Shown here: in pieces, positions 51,380-61,123 of the stretch | How positions within the stretch are numbered: the stretch's first letter is position 1 | Layout of the letters: every line of letters starts with the position of its first letter | Assembly (NCBI GenBank): GCA_963816545.1 | Contig: CAWFLE010000004.1 | Span: forward strand, 1-64,000 | Reading direction: 5' to 3' | Length of the DNA stretch: 64,000 nt | From: Albimonas sp963816545 | Lineage (GTDB): Bacteria; Pseudomonadota; Alphaproteobacteria; Rhodobacterales; Rhodobacteraceae | Translations under genes and position numbers: made by a program | Notes under the pieces: model-generated | Database searches by the model: none | Seen by the model: only the letters and a program-made list of their open reading frames with translations | Told to the model about the DNA's origin: nothing

Positions 51380-52285
51380 TTACACGACCGCCAGCGGCGC
51401 CGCGCTTCGCACCGGCGCGGCGGCGGCCCAGAACCCGGCCTCCCGCAACGCCTCGGCGGCCGCGATCGCCGGCGCCTCCTCCGCGAACATCCCGAAGCAG
51501 GTGCCGCCGCTGCCGGACATCCGCGCCAGCAGGCACTCGGGCGCCCGGCGCAGCGCCTCCAGAACCCGGCCCACCGCGGGCGCGACCTCCAGCGCCGGCG
51601 CCTCCAGCATGTTGGATTGCCGCCGCAGCCACTCCGCCAGCGCCGCCGGGTCCGCGAAGCCCGCAGGGGGCTGCGCCGGCCGCCCCTCCCGAACCTTCAG
51701 ACGCCGGAACACCTCGGCGGTCGAGACCTGGACCCCCGGATTCGCCAGCGCCAGCCAGAACCCCGGCAGCCGCGGCGCCGGCGCCAGCGCCTCGCCGACC
51801 CCGCCCATCATCGCCGGCCGCGGCGCGCCCACGCACACCGGCAGATCCGCCCCCAGCGCGAGCCCGATCCGCGCAAGCTCTCTGGTCGGCAGCCCGATCC
51901 GCCACAGCCGGTTCAACAGCCGCAGCGCCGCCGCCGCATCGGCCGAGCCGCCGCCGATCCCCCCCGCGACCGGCAACGCCTTCTCCAGCCGCAGCGCCGC
52001 CCCCGGCCTGCGCCCCGAGGCCCGCCGCCGCAGCGCTTCCGCCGCCCGCAGCACGAGGTTGTCCCCCCCGGCCGAGAGCTGGTCCGCGAACGGCCCCTCG
52101 ATGGTCAGCGACAGCCCGTGAGACCGCTCCGCCTCCAGCCGGTCCCCAAGCTCCGGGAACACCACCAGGCTGTCGAGCACATGCAACCCGTCCCCCCGCC
52201 GCCCGAGGACGTGGAGATGCAGGTTCACCTTCGCCCGCGCAGGCTCCGCCAGAGCGGGGCCCGCCGGCCCGGCCTCCCGGGTCAT
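51380..52285 (-). CDS. ispE: 4-diphosphocytidyl-2-C-methyl-D-erythritol kinase
   Basis: A 301-residue GHMP kinase. It begins with the typical PARAKVNLHLHVLGRRGDGL and has the ATP-binding glycine-rich motif LPVAGGIGGGSADAAAALRL and LARMSGSGGTCFGMFA (motif 3). It phosphorylates CDP-ME in the MEP pathway of isoprenoid synthesis. Its start lies 4 nt after the TPR gene's stop, so the two are likely co-transcribed. Confidence 0.95.
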   Translation of the reverse strand: MTREAGPAGPALAEPARAKVNLHLHVLGRRGDGLHVLDSLVVFPELGDRLEAERSHGLSLTIEGPFADQLSAGGDNLVLRAAEALRRRASGRRPGAALRLEKALPVAGGIGGGSADAAAALRLLNRLWRIGLPTRELARIGLALGADLPVCVGAPRPAMMGGVGEALAPAPRLPGFWLALANPGVQVSTAEVFRRLKVREGRPAQPPAGFADPAALAEWLRRQSNMLEAPALEVAPAVGRVLEALRRAPECLLARMSGSGGTCFGMFAEEAPAIAAAEALREAGFWAAAAPVRSAAPLAVV

Positions 52286-52289
52286 GGCC

Positions 52290-54012
52290 TCAGCCGTCGT
52301 CCTTCGCGATCTTCTCGGCGCGCGCGGCGGCCTCGGCGCGGGCGCCTTCCTCCTCGCGCAGCACCGTCTCCAGTCCCTTGGCGAGCTTGGCGCGGATGCG
52401 CTTGGCGTCCGGCTCGTCGGGGTCGAAGGACATGGCGCGGCGCCACTGGAACTCCGCCTCCCGCTTGCGCCCGACCATCCAGAGCGCGTCGCCCAGGTGG
52501 TCGTTGATGGTCGCGTCGGTGGGCATCAGCTCCACCGCCCGCTCCAGATGCGGGACCGCTTCCTCGTACTTGCCGACGCGGTACAGCACCCAGCCGAGCG
52601 AATCGGTGATGTAGCCGTCCTCCGGCCGCTGGGCGACGGCCTTCTCGATCATCTCCTGCGCGCGTTCGAAGTTCTCCCGCTGCTCCACCCAGGAATAGCC
52701 GAGGTAGTTCATCACCAGCGGCTGCCCGGGCTGCAGGTCGAGCGCCTTCAGGAAGTCCGCCTCCGCCTGGTCCCACTGGCCGGCCCGCTCATGGGCGATG
52801 CCCCGCTCGTAGAAGATGGGCCAGTGGCGCGGCTCCACCGGGTCGACCAGCGCCAGCGCGTCGTCGTAGGCGCGCGCGGATTCGGCCCAGCGCTCCGCCC
52901 GGCGCAGCGCCGAGGCCAGCGCCAGCTCCACGTCCAGCGAATCCTCGAAGCTGGCGGCCAGAGACTGGAGCGCCACGATCGCCTCGTCCTCCCGGTCGAG
53001 CGACAGGAGCGAATCCGCCCGGCCCAGCTCCGCCGTCTCGAACAGGGGCGAGGAGCGCGGCACGATCTGGAAGGCGTCGATCGCCGCCTGGTGCTGGCCC
53101 TGCGAGTCCAGCAGCCCCGCCACCAGCAACCGCGCCTCGTTCAGCTCGGGCCGGAGCGCCAGCGCCGTGCGGGCGTATAGCAGCGCCACCGCCCCGTTCC
53201 GCTCCGCCCCCAGCGCGCCGGCGATGGAGAACAGCGCCTCCGCCGCGCCGGACTGGGCGCTGCGCACCAGCGGCGCCGCGGGCTCGCCGCGGTCCATGCG
53301 GTCAAGCTCGGCCTGCGCCTCGCGCGAAAGGCGGGGGCCGTCGGCGGCCTCCCGGTAGATCTTCCGCGCCTCGTCGGCTTGGCCCTGCAGCTCCAGCACC
53401 GCGCCCAGCGCCAGCGGCGGGGCGTCCGTCGCGGGAGGCGCCGGCCAGCAGCGTCTCCCTCAGCGCGGTTTCGGCGCCCGCGTAGTCGCCCATCGCGGCG
53501 CGGGCGAGGCCCAGATGATAGGATCCGAACACCTCGCCCGCCGGCTGGCCGTCCAGCTCCGCGAACGCGGCCTCCATCGCCTCGGCGTCGCCCCGGCCCA
53601 CGGCGGACCAGCCCCTGAGCAGCGCGCCCACCAGCGGGTTCACCTTCACGCTCTCGTCGTTCAGCAGCGCCGTGGCCCGCTCGAAGTCCCCGGTCGCCAT
53701 GTCGTTGGCCACCAGCGCCAGCCCCGCGAGCTGATGCCCGGGCTCCGCCTGGCGCAGCAGCTCGGCGATGGCGGCGGCGCCGCGGACGTCCCCGGTCAGC
53801 AGCTTGAAGGTCATCGCCCGGTCGCGCAGGGCGTCGTTCGCGGGATCGCGGGAAAGGGCGGCGGCGAAGTGCCGCGCCGCCGCCTCGTAGTCGTTCCGCA
53901 CCGCCGCGGACCGCGCCGCGAGGTACGAGCCGGAGAGCGAGGTCGCGCCCGCTTCCCCGGCCAACGCCGCCGCCGCAAGGCCCAGCAGGGCCGCCTTGAG
54001 CTTAAGTCGCAT
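52290..54012 (-). CDS. Exported tetratricopeptide-repeat protein (frameshifted)
   Basis: About 573 residues. A signal peptide (MRLKLKAALLGLAAAALAGE) is followed by many TPR units (YEAAARHFAAALSRDPANDA; ALDLQPGQPLVMNYLGYSWV; GKYEEAVPHLERAVELMPTD) along the whole length. A +1 shift near 53440 sits between ETLLAGAS and DAPPLALGAV; one C removed restores the frame. The C-terminus is a charged helix ending AEKIAKDDG. In Rhodobacterales this TPR gene is commonly upstream of ispE. It is probably a periplasmic scaffold. The start is uncertain (ATG 54012, GTG 54015 or TTG 54021). Confidence 0.85.
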
Positions 54013-54223
54013 CACGTTCAAGCGTCTCCCGGCCATGTGTCGCCGCAGGAAAGGTTCATCGACAAAGCATATCCCTCCGATTCCCGCCCGCCAACTCGCA
54101 CGTTCGCGGGAAATCGACGCGGAGGCGCCCGCAGGCCCACGCCTCGCCCCAATTTGAACACCGCCTGACGATCAGGTAGGCGCTTATCGAACGGACTGCG
54201 CGCAGGGGGCGCGACGCTAGCGT

Positions 54224-54556
54224 ATGACGAACGCCATACGGATCATCGGCGCGGCCGCTGCGCTGGCCGCCCCGCTGCACGCCGCCGCGTGGGCCGAGAG
54301 CTTCACCACCTCCGGCGGCCTGCGGGTGGAGCTTCGCCCCCCCGAGCAGATGACCTGCGACGCGCTGCGCAGCAAGATGGCCGAGATCGACGCCACCGGC
54401 TACCGCAAGCTCGCCCCGCCCCCCGTCCCGCAGGAGAGCAGCCGCCTCTTCGACTATGAGAGCGCCGTCTCCAACCGCTACTACAGCACCTGCGGTGCGG
54501 GGAACGACCAGCGCGAATCCGTGGACCTGCGCGACGCCTTCCGGAACGACGACTGA
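54224..54556 (+). CDS. Small exported protein of unknown function
   Basis: 110 residues. A signal peptide (MTNAIRIIGAAAALAAPLHA, cleavage near AWA-ES) leaves a mature part of about 85 residues. That part has two cysteines (MTCDALRSK and YYSTCGAGN) that could form a disulfide, and an acidic end (LRDAFRNDD). No family recognised. The lspA ATG lies one base after its stop, so it is in an operon with lspA, the DUF3035 lipoprotein and the M16 pair, all envelope proteins. Confidence 0.72.
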   Translation: MTNAIRIIGAAAALAAPLHAAAWAESFTTSGGLRVELRPPEQMTCDALRSKMAEIDATGYRKLAPPPVPQESSRLFDYESAVSNRYYSTCGAGNDQRESVDLRDAFRNDD

Positions 54557-54557
54557 C

Positions 54558-55050
54558 ATGCCGCCCGCGACCATCGCCCTGCGCCGCCTGGCGACGCCCC
54601 TGCTCGTGGCGCTCGCGGCCTTCCTGATCGACCAGGCGTCCAAATGGTGGATCCTGGAGGGGCTGCGCCTGCCGGAGCGGCGGCGCGGTGGACGTGCTCG
54701 CGCCCTTCCTGCGCTTCACCATGGCGTGGAACACCGGCGCGAATTTCGGCCTCGGCTCCGCGGTGGGCCGGGACCTGTGGATCGCGCTCGCGGTCGCGAT
54801 CAGCGTGGGCCTCGGGGTCTGGGCTCTGCGCATGGCCTCCTCCTGGCGGCGCGCGTCCGTCGGCCTCGTGATCGGCGGCGCGCTCGGCAACGCGCTGGAC
54901 CGGGCCGTCCACGGCGCGGTGGTCGATTTCCTCAACATGAGCTGCTGCGGGTTCACGAACCCTTACGCGTTCAACCTCGCCGACGTCTTCATCTTCGCCG
55001 GCGCCTTCGGGTTGATCCTTCTCGACGGTTCTGACAATCACAGGGGCTGA
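54558..55050 (+). CDS. lspA: Lipoprotein signal peptidase (frameshifted)
   Basis: SPase II with four membrane spans: ALAAFLIDQASKWWIL (first Asp motif), and after a +1 shift near 54690 FLRFTMAWNTGANFGLG. GALGNALDRAVHGAVVDFL carries catalytic Asp 1 and FNLADVFIFAGAF carries catalytic Asp 2. Repaired length is about 163 residues. It removes signal peptides from prolipoproteins such as the DUF3035 protein encoded next. One extra C in the GAGCGGCGGCGCG stretch breaks the frame; the gene is essential in most Gram-negatives. Confidence 0.94.
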
Positions 55051-55092
55051 GCGGCGCGGGCGCGCCGCGACGGTCCCACGGAGGCTTCCGCC

Positions 55093-55656
55093 ATGACGCA
55101 TCGCGCGCTGTCCGTCCTTGCGGCGACGGTCGCCGCCTTCTCGCTCGCCGCATGCTCCGGCGGCCGCCAGGCGATCGGCGAGGCGATGGGGATCTCGGTC
55201 GAATCTCCCAACGCCTTCAACGTGGCGCCCCGAAAGCCCCTGCGCCTGCCCTCCGACCTGTCGGGGGCCCTGCCCCCGCCGCAGCCCGGCGCCGCAAGCC
55301 CGCTCGACCCGCAGCCCGAGGCCGAGGCGCGCGCCGCGCTGGACGCATCGCCCGCCCGGTCGGGCGCCGCGCCCAGCGCCGGAGAGCAGGCGCTGCTGGA
55401 CGCCGCCGGCGCCAATTCGGCCGATCCGCGCATCCGCGCCGAGCTGGAGGCCGACGCCGAGGATCCGGGCGAGGCGCGCTACGCGATCGAGCAGCTTTTC
55501 GGCTACCGCGTCCCGACCGAGGCCGACCGCCGCGCGGTGCTGGAGCCGCGCGAGGCCGCCGACGAGGTCCGCGGGTCCAGCGCCCAGACCCCGAATGCGC
55601 CGCCTCCGCCGGCGGAGCCCGAGCCCGGCACGATCGGCCTCCCCCTCTCGCTCTGA
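55093..55656 (+). CDS. DUF3035 family lipoprotein
   Basis: 187 residues with a lipoprotein signal (MTHRALSVLAATVAAFSLAA followed by CSGG; lipobox LAAC). The conserved block MGISVESPNAFNVAPRKPLR is followed by LPSDLSGALPPPQPG. Most of the rest is Ala/Pro/Glu-rich, with YAIEQLFGYRVPTEADRRAV. The family is restricted mainly to alphaproteobacteria and its function is unknown. It follows lspA, which would process it. Confidence 0.88.
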   Translation: MTHRALSVLAATVAAFSLAACSGGRQAIGEAMGISVESPNAFNVAPRKPLRLPSDLSGALPPPQPGAASPLDPQPEAEARAALDASPARSGAAPSAGEQALLDAAGANSADPRIRAELEADAEDPGEARYAIEQLFGYRVPTEADRRAVLEPREAADEVRGSSAQTPNAPPPPAEPEPGTIGLPLSL

Positions 55657-55801
55657 CCGCTCACGGGCCTCGTGCCGCCGACGTGATGGCCTGCGGCCCC
55701 GCCTGCGCTTGCGCCGGGCGCGGCCTGCCATAGGTTGAGCGCGTCCGCCCGGCCGCGCCCCTGCGCGCCGCGGCGGCCCCGCCCCCGGAACGGAGCCCCG
55801 C

Positions 55802-57220
55802 ATGATCCCGACCCGAATCCTCCGCGCCGGACGCCGCCTGCCGGCGCTGCTGGCCGGCGCCTTCCTGGCCCTGCCCGCCGCCGCGCTGGCCGAGCCCGAG
55901 GTCTCCACCTTCGAGCTCGACAACGGCCTGCGCGGCGTGGTGATCGAGGATCACCGGGCGCCCGTGGTGACCAACATGGTCTGGTACCGCGTCGGCGCCG
56001 CGGACGAGCCGCTGGGGCAAGTCCGGCATCGCCCATTTCCTCGAACACCTGATGTTCAAGGGCACGGACGAGATCCCGGACGCCGCCTTCTCCAAGATCG
56101 TCGCCGCGAACGGCGGGCAGGACAACGCCTTCACCTCGCGCGACTACACCGGGTATTTCCAGCGCATCGCCGCCGACCGGCTCGACCTCGTGATGGAGAT
56201 GGAGGCCGACCGGATGCGCGACCTCCAGCTCACCGACGACCAGGTCCTGCCCGAGCGCGACGTGATCCTGGAGGAGCGCAGCCAGCGGACCGAGAACGAC
56301 CCCGGCGCCCTCTTCTCCGAGCAGCGCGACGCGGCGATGTATCTCAACCACCCCTACGGCATCCCGATCATCGGCTGGCGCCACGAGATGGAGGCGCTGA
56401 CCCGCGAGGACGCGCTGGAGTTCTACAGGACCTACTACGCCCCCAACAACGCGATCCTGGTGGTCGCGGGCGACGTGGAGCCCGCGGAGGTCGAGCGCCT
56501 CGCGAAGGAGCATTTCGGCCAGCTGGAGCCGACCGAGGATCTGCCCGAGCGCGTCCGCCCGCAGGAGCCCCCCAGACCGCCGAGCGTCGCGTGATCTACG
56601 AGGACGCCCGCGTCCGCCAGCCCTACGTGATCCGCGACCACCTCGCCCCCTCCCGCCGCGCGGGGCAGGAGCAGGCGGCCGCCCTCCAGGTCCTGTCGGA
56701 CGTGCTGGGCGACGGCATCAACTCCCGCCTCCAGCAGTCGCTGGTGGTGAACGGCGACGCCATCGCCGCCGGCGCCTGGTATTCCGGCGACAACCGCGAC
56801 TATGGCGAGCTGTCGGTCTACGCGACCCCCAGGCCCGGCGTGGACCTCGAGGAGATGGAGGCCGCCCTCGACAAGGCGCTTGAGGACTTCCTCGCCTCCG
56901 GCGGCCCGACCGAGGCGGAGATGAAGCGCATCAAGGCCAACTACCGCGCCGCCTACGTCTATGCGCAGGACAGCCAGTTCGGCCTCGCGCAGCGCTACGG
57001 CGAAGGCCTCGCCTCCGACCTGACGCTGGAGCAGATCGAAGGCTGGCCCGACGCCCTGCAGGCCGTGACCGCCGAGGAGGTGATGCAGGCCGCGCAGGAG
57101 GTCCTCGACAAGAAGACCGCCGTGATCGGCTGGCTCCGCGCGCCCGAGGGCGCCGAGCCCCCGGCCGCGCCCGCCGGCGCCGCCCTTCCCGCCCCGATGA
57201 CCGAGGAGACGCAGGGATGA
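55802..57220 (+). CDS. M16 family zinc peptidase, catalytic partner (two frameshifts)
   Basis: A signal peptide (LPALLAGAFLALPAAALAEP) precedes an M16 domain: FELDNGLRGVVIEDHRAPVV, MVWYRVGAADEPLG, then the zinc motif HFLEH in GIAHFLEHLMFKGTDEIPD with a downstream Glu in the ERDVILEERSQRTEND block. The C-terminal half continues SRRAGQEQAAALQVLSDVLG and VMQAAQEVLDKKTAVIGWL. Extra G near 56022 and a missing C near 56573 break the frame. Repaired length is about 472 residues. It works with the non-catalytic partner encoded next, in the periplasm. Confidence 0.9.
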   Translation: MIPTRILRAGRRLPALLAGAFLALPAAALAEPEVSTFELDNGLRGVVIEDHRAPVVTNMVWYRVGAADEPLGQVRHRPFPRTPDVQGHGRDPGRRLLQDRRRERRAGQRLHLARLHRVFPAHRRRPARPRDGDGGRPDARPPAHRRPGPARARRDPGGAQPADRERPRRPLLRAARRGDVSQPPLRHPDHRLAPRDGGADPRGRAGVLQDLLRPQQRDPGGRGRRGARGGRAPREGAFRPAGADRGSARARPPAGAPQTAERRVIYEDARVRQPYVIRDHLAPSRRAGQEQAAALQVLSDVLGDGINSRLQQSLVVNGDAIAAGAWYSGDNRDYGELSVYATPRPGVDLEEMEAALDKALEDFLASGGPTEAEMKRIKANYRAAYVYAQDSQFGLAQRYGEGLASDLTLEQIEGWPDALQAVTAEEVMQAAQEVLDKKTAVIGWLRAPEGAEPPAAPAGAALPAPMTEETQG

Positions 57221-58539
57221 CCTTCCTCCGCCCCATCCGCGCGCTCGCCCTCGCCGGCGGCCTCGCGGCTCTCGCCGCCCCCGTGCAAGCGGCCACCGAC
57301 GTGCAGGTCGTGACCTCCCCCGGCGGCATCACCGCCTGGCTGGTGCAGGAGCCCGCCATCCCCATGGTGGCCCTGGAGATGCAGTTCGGCGGCGGCGCCT
57401 CCCGGGAGCCCGACGCCAAGATCGGCGTCACCAACCTCATGGCCTCCATGCTGGACGAGGGCGCGGGCGATCTCGACAGCGCCGCCTTCTCGGCGAAGGC
57501 GGACGAGCTGGCGCTGCGGGTCGGCGTCTCGGCGGGCTACGATCAGGTCTCGGTCTCCGCCCGCTGGCTCACGGAGAACCAGGACGAGAGCGTGGACCTC
57601 CTGCGCTCGGCGCTCCAGGAGCCGCGCTTCGACCAGGACGCGATCGAGCGGGTCCGCGCCGCGATCCTCGCCGGCATCCGCGCGGCCGAGACCGACCCGG
57701 GCGCGATTCTCGACGAGGCCTGGCGCACGTCCCTGTTCGGGGACGACCCCTACGCCCGCCCCGTGGAGGGCGAGACCGGGACCGTCTCCGCCCTGACCGC
57801 CGAGGACCTGCGCGAGGCCCGCACCCGCGCGCTCAACCGCTCCGACCTCGCCATCGGCGTGGTGGGCGACATCACGGCCGAGGAGCTGGGCCCCCTGCTG
57901 GACCGCCTCCTCCTCGACCTGCCGTCCCAGCCGTGGGCGTCCCTGCCCGAGGCGAAGCTCGCGCAGAACCGCGGGCTGGAGGTGATCGACCTCTCCGTCC
58001 CCCAATCGGCGGCCACGCTGGTGCAGGAGGGGCTGGAGCGGACCGACCCGGACTTCATCCCGGCCTACGTGATGAACCACATCCTCGGCGGCGGCGGCTT
58101 CTCCTCCCGTCTCACCGAGGAGGTGCGCGAGAAGCGCGGCCTCACCTACGGCGTCTATTCCTACCTCGCGCCCTATGACCGGGCGGCGCTGCTGGCGGCG
58201 GGCGTGAGCTCGGCCAACGCCCGGGTGGCCGAGGCGATCCAGGTCATCAAGCAGGAATGGCACAAGATGGCGACGGAGGGCCCCACGCAGGAGGAGCTGG
58301 ACGACGCCAGGACCTACCTCACCGGCGCCTACCCGCTGCGCTTCGACTCCAACGCCAAGATCGCGGGCCAGCTCGCGGGGCTGATGGCCGACGGCTACGG
58401 GCCGGAGTACCTGCGCGAGCGCAACGGCCTGATCGAGGCGGTGACGCTGGAGGACGTGAAGCGGGTGGCGAAGCGCCTCCTCCACCCCGAGGCGCTGAAG
58501 GTGGTGGTCGTGGGCCAGCCGGAGGGCCTGACGAACTGA
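57217..58539 (+). CDS. M16 family peptidase-like protein, non-catalytic partner
   Basis: 440 residues with a signal peptide (RALALAGGLAALAAPVQAAT). The fold markers are present (MQFGGGASREPDAKIGVTNL, VMNHILGGGGFSSRLTEEVR, EKRGLTYGVYSYLAPYDRAA) but the HxxEH zinc motif is absent; the corresponding segment reads LMASMLDEGAGD. Such inactive subunits pair with an active M16 protein, as in mitochondrial processing peptidase. It overlaps the catalytic gene by 4 bp. Confidence 0.92.
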   Translation: MTFLRPIRALALAGGLAALAAPVQAATDVQVVTSPGGITAWLVQEPAIPMVALEMQFGGGASREPDAKIGVTNLMASMLDEGAGDLDSAAFSAKADELALRVGVSAGYDQVSVSARWLTENQDESVDLLRSALQEPRFDQDAIERVRAAILAGIRAAETDPGAILDEAWRTSLFGDDPYARPVEGETGTVSALTAEDLREARTRALNRSDLAIGVVGDITAEELGPLLDRLLLDLPSQPWASLPEAKLAQNRGLEVIDLSVPQSAATLVQEGLERTDPDFIPAYVMNHILGGGGFSSRLTEEVREKRGLTYGVYSYLAPYDRAALLAAGVSSANARVAEAIQVIKQEWHKMATEGPTQEELDDARTYLTGAYPLRFDSNAKIAGQLAGLMADGYGPEYLRERNGLIEAVTLEDVKRVAKRLLHPEALKVVVVGQPEGLTN

Positions 58540-58543
58540 TCCC

Positions 58544-58570
58544 GGCCGCCGCCGCGCCCCGGCGGCGGCC
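58544..58570 (+). terminator. Hairpin after the M16 operon
   Basis: GGCCGCCGCC-GCGCCCC-GGCGGCGGCC, 4 bp beyond the last stop codon of the lspA-M16 group. Confidence 0.65.
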
Positions 58571-58912
58571 TGCCGGGGCAGGGCCTGGCGTTGCCGCCGG
58601 CGCTGCGTCCCTCGGCCGAAGGCTCCTGCGCCCGCGTCCGAGGCGGTTCACCGCGCTCTCCCGCCTTCTCCTCCGCCCCGGCCCCCTATGCGGCGAAGCG
58701 CGTCGCCTCCCGAAGCCGACGCTCCGGGCCAGGCCACTCGCGCTGCATCCGGCCAGCTCCTGGACAGGAGGAGACGGCTCCGATCCGTCCGGCCGCTCCC
58801 CTCGCCCGCCAGCGCTTCCGCCCGGCGCCGGCATACGCCGCCGGCGTCGTCCTCCTGCCCCGGAAGCCGGGCGCCTCCGCCGATCCGGCGCCCCGCCCAC
58901 CGTCCCGCGAAA

Positions 58913-58985
58913 GCCGTCCCGCGCGCGCAAGGCGCGCGCGCCCGAGGTTCCCTCGGGCGCCTGAGCTCTGCTCAGGCGGGACGGC
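58913..58985. other. 73-nt perfect four-way-junction (cloverleaf) sequence upstream of mutL
   Basis: Outer stem GCCGTCCCGC (58913-58922) pairs with 58976-58985 (10 bp). Inside lie three hairpins with no unpaired bases between them. Arm 1 is 58923-58937 (6 bp, loop AAG), arm 2 is 58938-58960 (GCGCCCGAGG stem, 10 bp, loop TTC) and arm 3 is 58961-58975 (CTGAGC stem, 6 bp, loop TCT). Only nine bases, all in the three loops, are unpaired. It ends 79 bp before the mutL start. No gene is supportable in the rest of the 525-bp gap 58540-59064. Confidence 0.75.
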
Positions 58986-59064
58986 GCGGCCGGCGTTGCT
59001 CGGCCGCCGGCGCCTCCGCCCGACCCCTTCACGACTCGTTGACGGTCATGCTACCACTGGGGCC

Positions 59065-60912
59065 ATGAATGCCCCCAACCCCAACATATCGCCCCGCCGC
59101 ATCCACCGCCTGGACGAATCCGCCCAGAACCGGATCGCCGCCGGCGAGGTGGTGGAGCGCCCCGCCTCCGCGGTGAAGGAGCTGGTGGAGAACGCCCTCG
59201 ACGCCCACGCCCGCCGCATCGAGGTCGCTATCGCCGATGGCGGCCGCACCCTGATCCGCGTCACCGACGACGGCCACGGCATCCCCGCCTCGGACCTCGC
59301 CCTCGCGCTTGAGCGCCACGCCACCTCCAAGACCGACGGCGCGGACCTGCTGGACATCCGCTCCTTCGGCTTCCGCGGCGAGGCGCTGCCCTCCATCGCC
59401 GCCGTCTCCCGCCTCCGCCTCACCTCCCGCGCGGACGGCGCCCCGGAGGGGTGGGAGATCCGCTGCGACGCCGGCCGCCTCGGAACGCCGGCCCCCGCCG
59501 CCCTCCCCCGCGGCACGGTGGTGGAGGCGCGCGACCTGTTCCACGCCACCCCCGCCCGCCTGAAGTTCCTGCGCACCGACCGCGCCGAGACTCAGGCGGT
59601 GGCCGACATCCTCCGCCGCCTCGCCATGGCCGCCCCCTCCGTCGGCTTCATCCTCCGCGACTGCTCGAGCGAAGGCGGCGAGGGCCGCATCCTGTTTCGC
59701 GCCGACCCCGAAACCGGCGAGGATGCCCGAAGCGCCCGCCTCGCCCGCGTCATGGGCCGGGACTTCGTCGACAACGCCCTCCGGATCGACGCCGAGCGCG
59801 ACGGCCTGCGCCTGACCGGCCTCGCCGCCCTGCCCACCTATTCCCGCGGGGCCGCGGTCGCCCAGCACCTCTTCGTCAACGGCCGGCCGGTGCGCGACAA
59901 GCTCCTGACCGGCGCGCTCCGCGCCGCCTACCAGGACGTGCTCCACTCCGGCCGGCACCCCGCCGCCGCCCTCTATCTCGACTGCGACCCGCAACTGGTG
60001 GACGTCAACGTCCACCCCGCCAAGACCGAGGTGCGCTTCCGCGCGCCCGGCGTCGCCCGCGGCCTGGTGGTCTCGGCGCTGCGCCACGCGCTGGCCGAGG
60101 CCGGGCACCGCGCCTCCACCACCGTCGGCCACGCCGCGCTGGGCGAGTTCCGGGCCGAAAGCCCCGCCACCCCCCAGCCCCGCCCCGCCTGGGCGGGCGC
60201 GGCATGGTCCCCGCCGCCGCGTCCCTCGGAAGGCGCCCTCTCCCGCGGTCTCGCCTTTCAGGGCCCCGGACTTTCCGAGGGCGCCGCCGCCTGGTCCGCC
60301 CGCACCGAGCCCGCCCCCGAGGAAACGCCTGACCTCCCCCTCGGCGTCGCCCGCGCCCAGCTCCACGAGAACTACATCGTCGCCCAGACGCGGGAGGGCA
60401 TGGTGATCGTGGACCAGCACGCTGCCCATGAGCGCCTGGTCTACGAACGCCTCAAGCGCCAGCTCGCCGAACGGGGCGTCGCCCGCCAGGCCCTCCTGAT
60501 CCCCGAGATCGTGGAGCTGCCCGAGGGTGACGCCGAGCGCGTCCTCGCCGCCGCAGACGCCCTCGGCGAGGCCGGCCTGATCGTTGAGCCCTTCGGCCCC
60601 GGCGCCGTCGCGGTGCAGGAAACCCCGGCCGAGCTCGGCCGCCCCGACGCCCGCGCCCTCCTGCTCGACGTGGCCGACGAGCTGGCCGACGACGCGGACC
60701 CCACCGCCGTCCGCGGCCGGCTCGACGCGGTGCTGTCGCGCATGGCCTGCCACGGTTCGGTCCGCGCCGGCCGCCGCATGGGCGCCGAGGAGATGAACGC
60801 CCTCCTGCGCGAGATGGAGGCGACGCCGCTCTCGGGCCAGTGCAACCACGGCCGCCCCACCTACGTCTCGCTGACCCTCGCCCAGATCGAAAAGCTGTTC
60901 GGCCGCCGCTGA
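59065..60912 (+). CDS. mutL: DNA mismatch repair endonuclease MutL
   Basis: 615 residues. GHKL ATPase domain: NRIAAGEVVERPASAVKELV, ENALDAHARRIEV, DDGHGI and RSFGFRGEALPSIAAVSRL; FVNGRPVRDKLL and VDVNVHPAKTEVRF follow. After a proline-rich linker (about residues 375-430) the C-terminal dimerisation domain has VIVDQHAAHERLVYERLK, ACHGSVRAGR and QCNHGRPTYVSL. DQHAAHERLVYE carries the endonuclease motif DQHA(X)2E(X)4E, so it should nick DNA; the frame is intact. It couples MutS recognition to strand removal. Confidence 0.96.
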   Translation: MNAPNPNISPRRIHRLDESAQNRIAAGEVVERPASAVKELVENALDAHARRIEVAIADGGRTLIRVTDDGHGIPASDLALALERHATSKTDGADLLDIRSFGFRGEALPSIAAVSRLRLTSRADGAPEGWEIRCDAGRLGTPAPAALPRGTVVEARDLFHATPARLKFLRTDRAETQAVADILRRLAMAAPSVGFILRDCSSEGGEGRILFRADPETGEDARSARLARVMGRDFVDNALRIDAERDGLRLTGLAALPTYSRGAAVAQHLFVNGRPVRDKLLTGALRAAYQDVLHSGRHPAAALYLDCDPQLVDVNVHPAKTEVRFRAPGVARGLVVSALRHALAEAGHRASTTVGHAALGEFRAESPATPQPRPAWAGAAWSPPPRPSEGALSRGLAFQGPGLSEGAAAWSARTEPAPEETPDLPLGVARAQLHENYIVAQTREGMVIVDQHAAHERLVYERLKRQLAERGVARQALLIPEIVELPEGDAERVLAAADALGEAGLIVEPFGPGAVAVQETPAELGRPDARALLLDVADELADDADPTAVRGRLDAVLSRMACHGSVRAGRRMGAEEMNALLREMEATPLSGQCNHGRPTYVSLTLAQIEKLFGRR

Positions 60913-61123
60913 GGCGTCTCGACAGGCGCGCCCTCCAGCTCGAAGGACGCCGCCCGCCGCCGGAGCCTCCTCCTCGCTGCGAACGAGCGCCGGACTCGGG
61001 GCGTGCGCCATGCCAGGAGGCGGCTCCGCCCCCGCCGAGCCTGCACCCCCTGCCGCCCTTCCCAAACCCGCAGGCCAAGGCCCACCCTCCGTCGCCCTCC
61101 CCGACGCCAGAGGCGCCGCGCCT

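Noticed and set aside
57217..58539. Second M16 protein as a damaged active peptidase
   Set aside because: Lack of HxxEH is normal for the partner subunit in these two-gene M16 operons, and the frame is intact.
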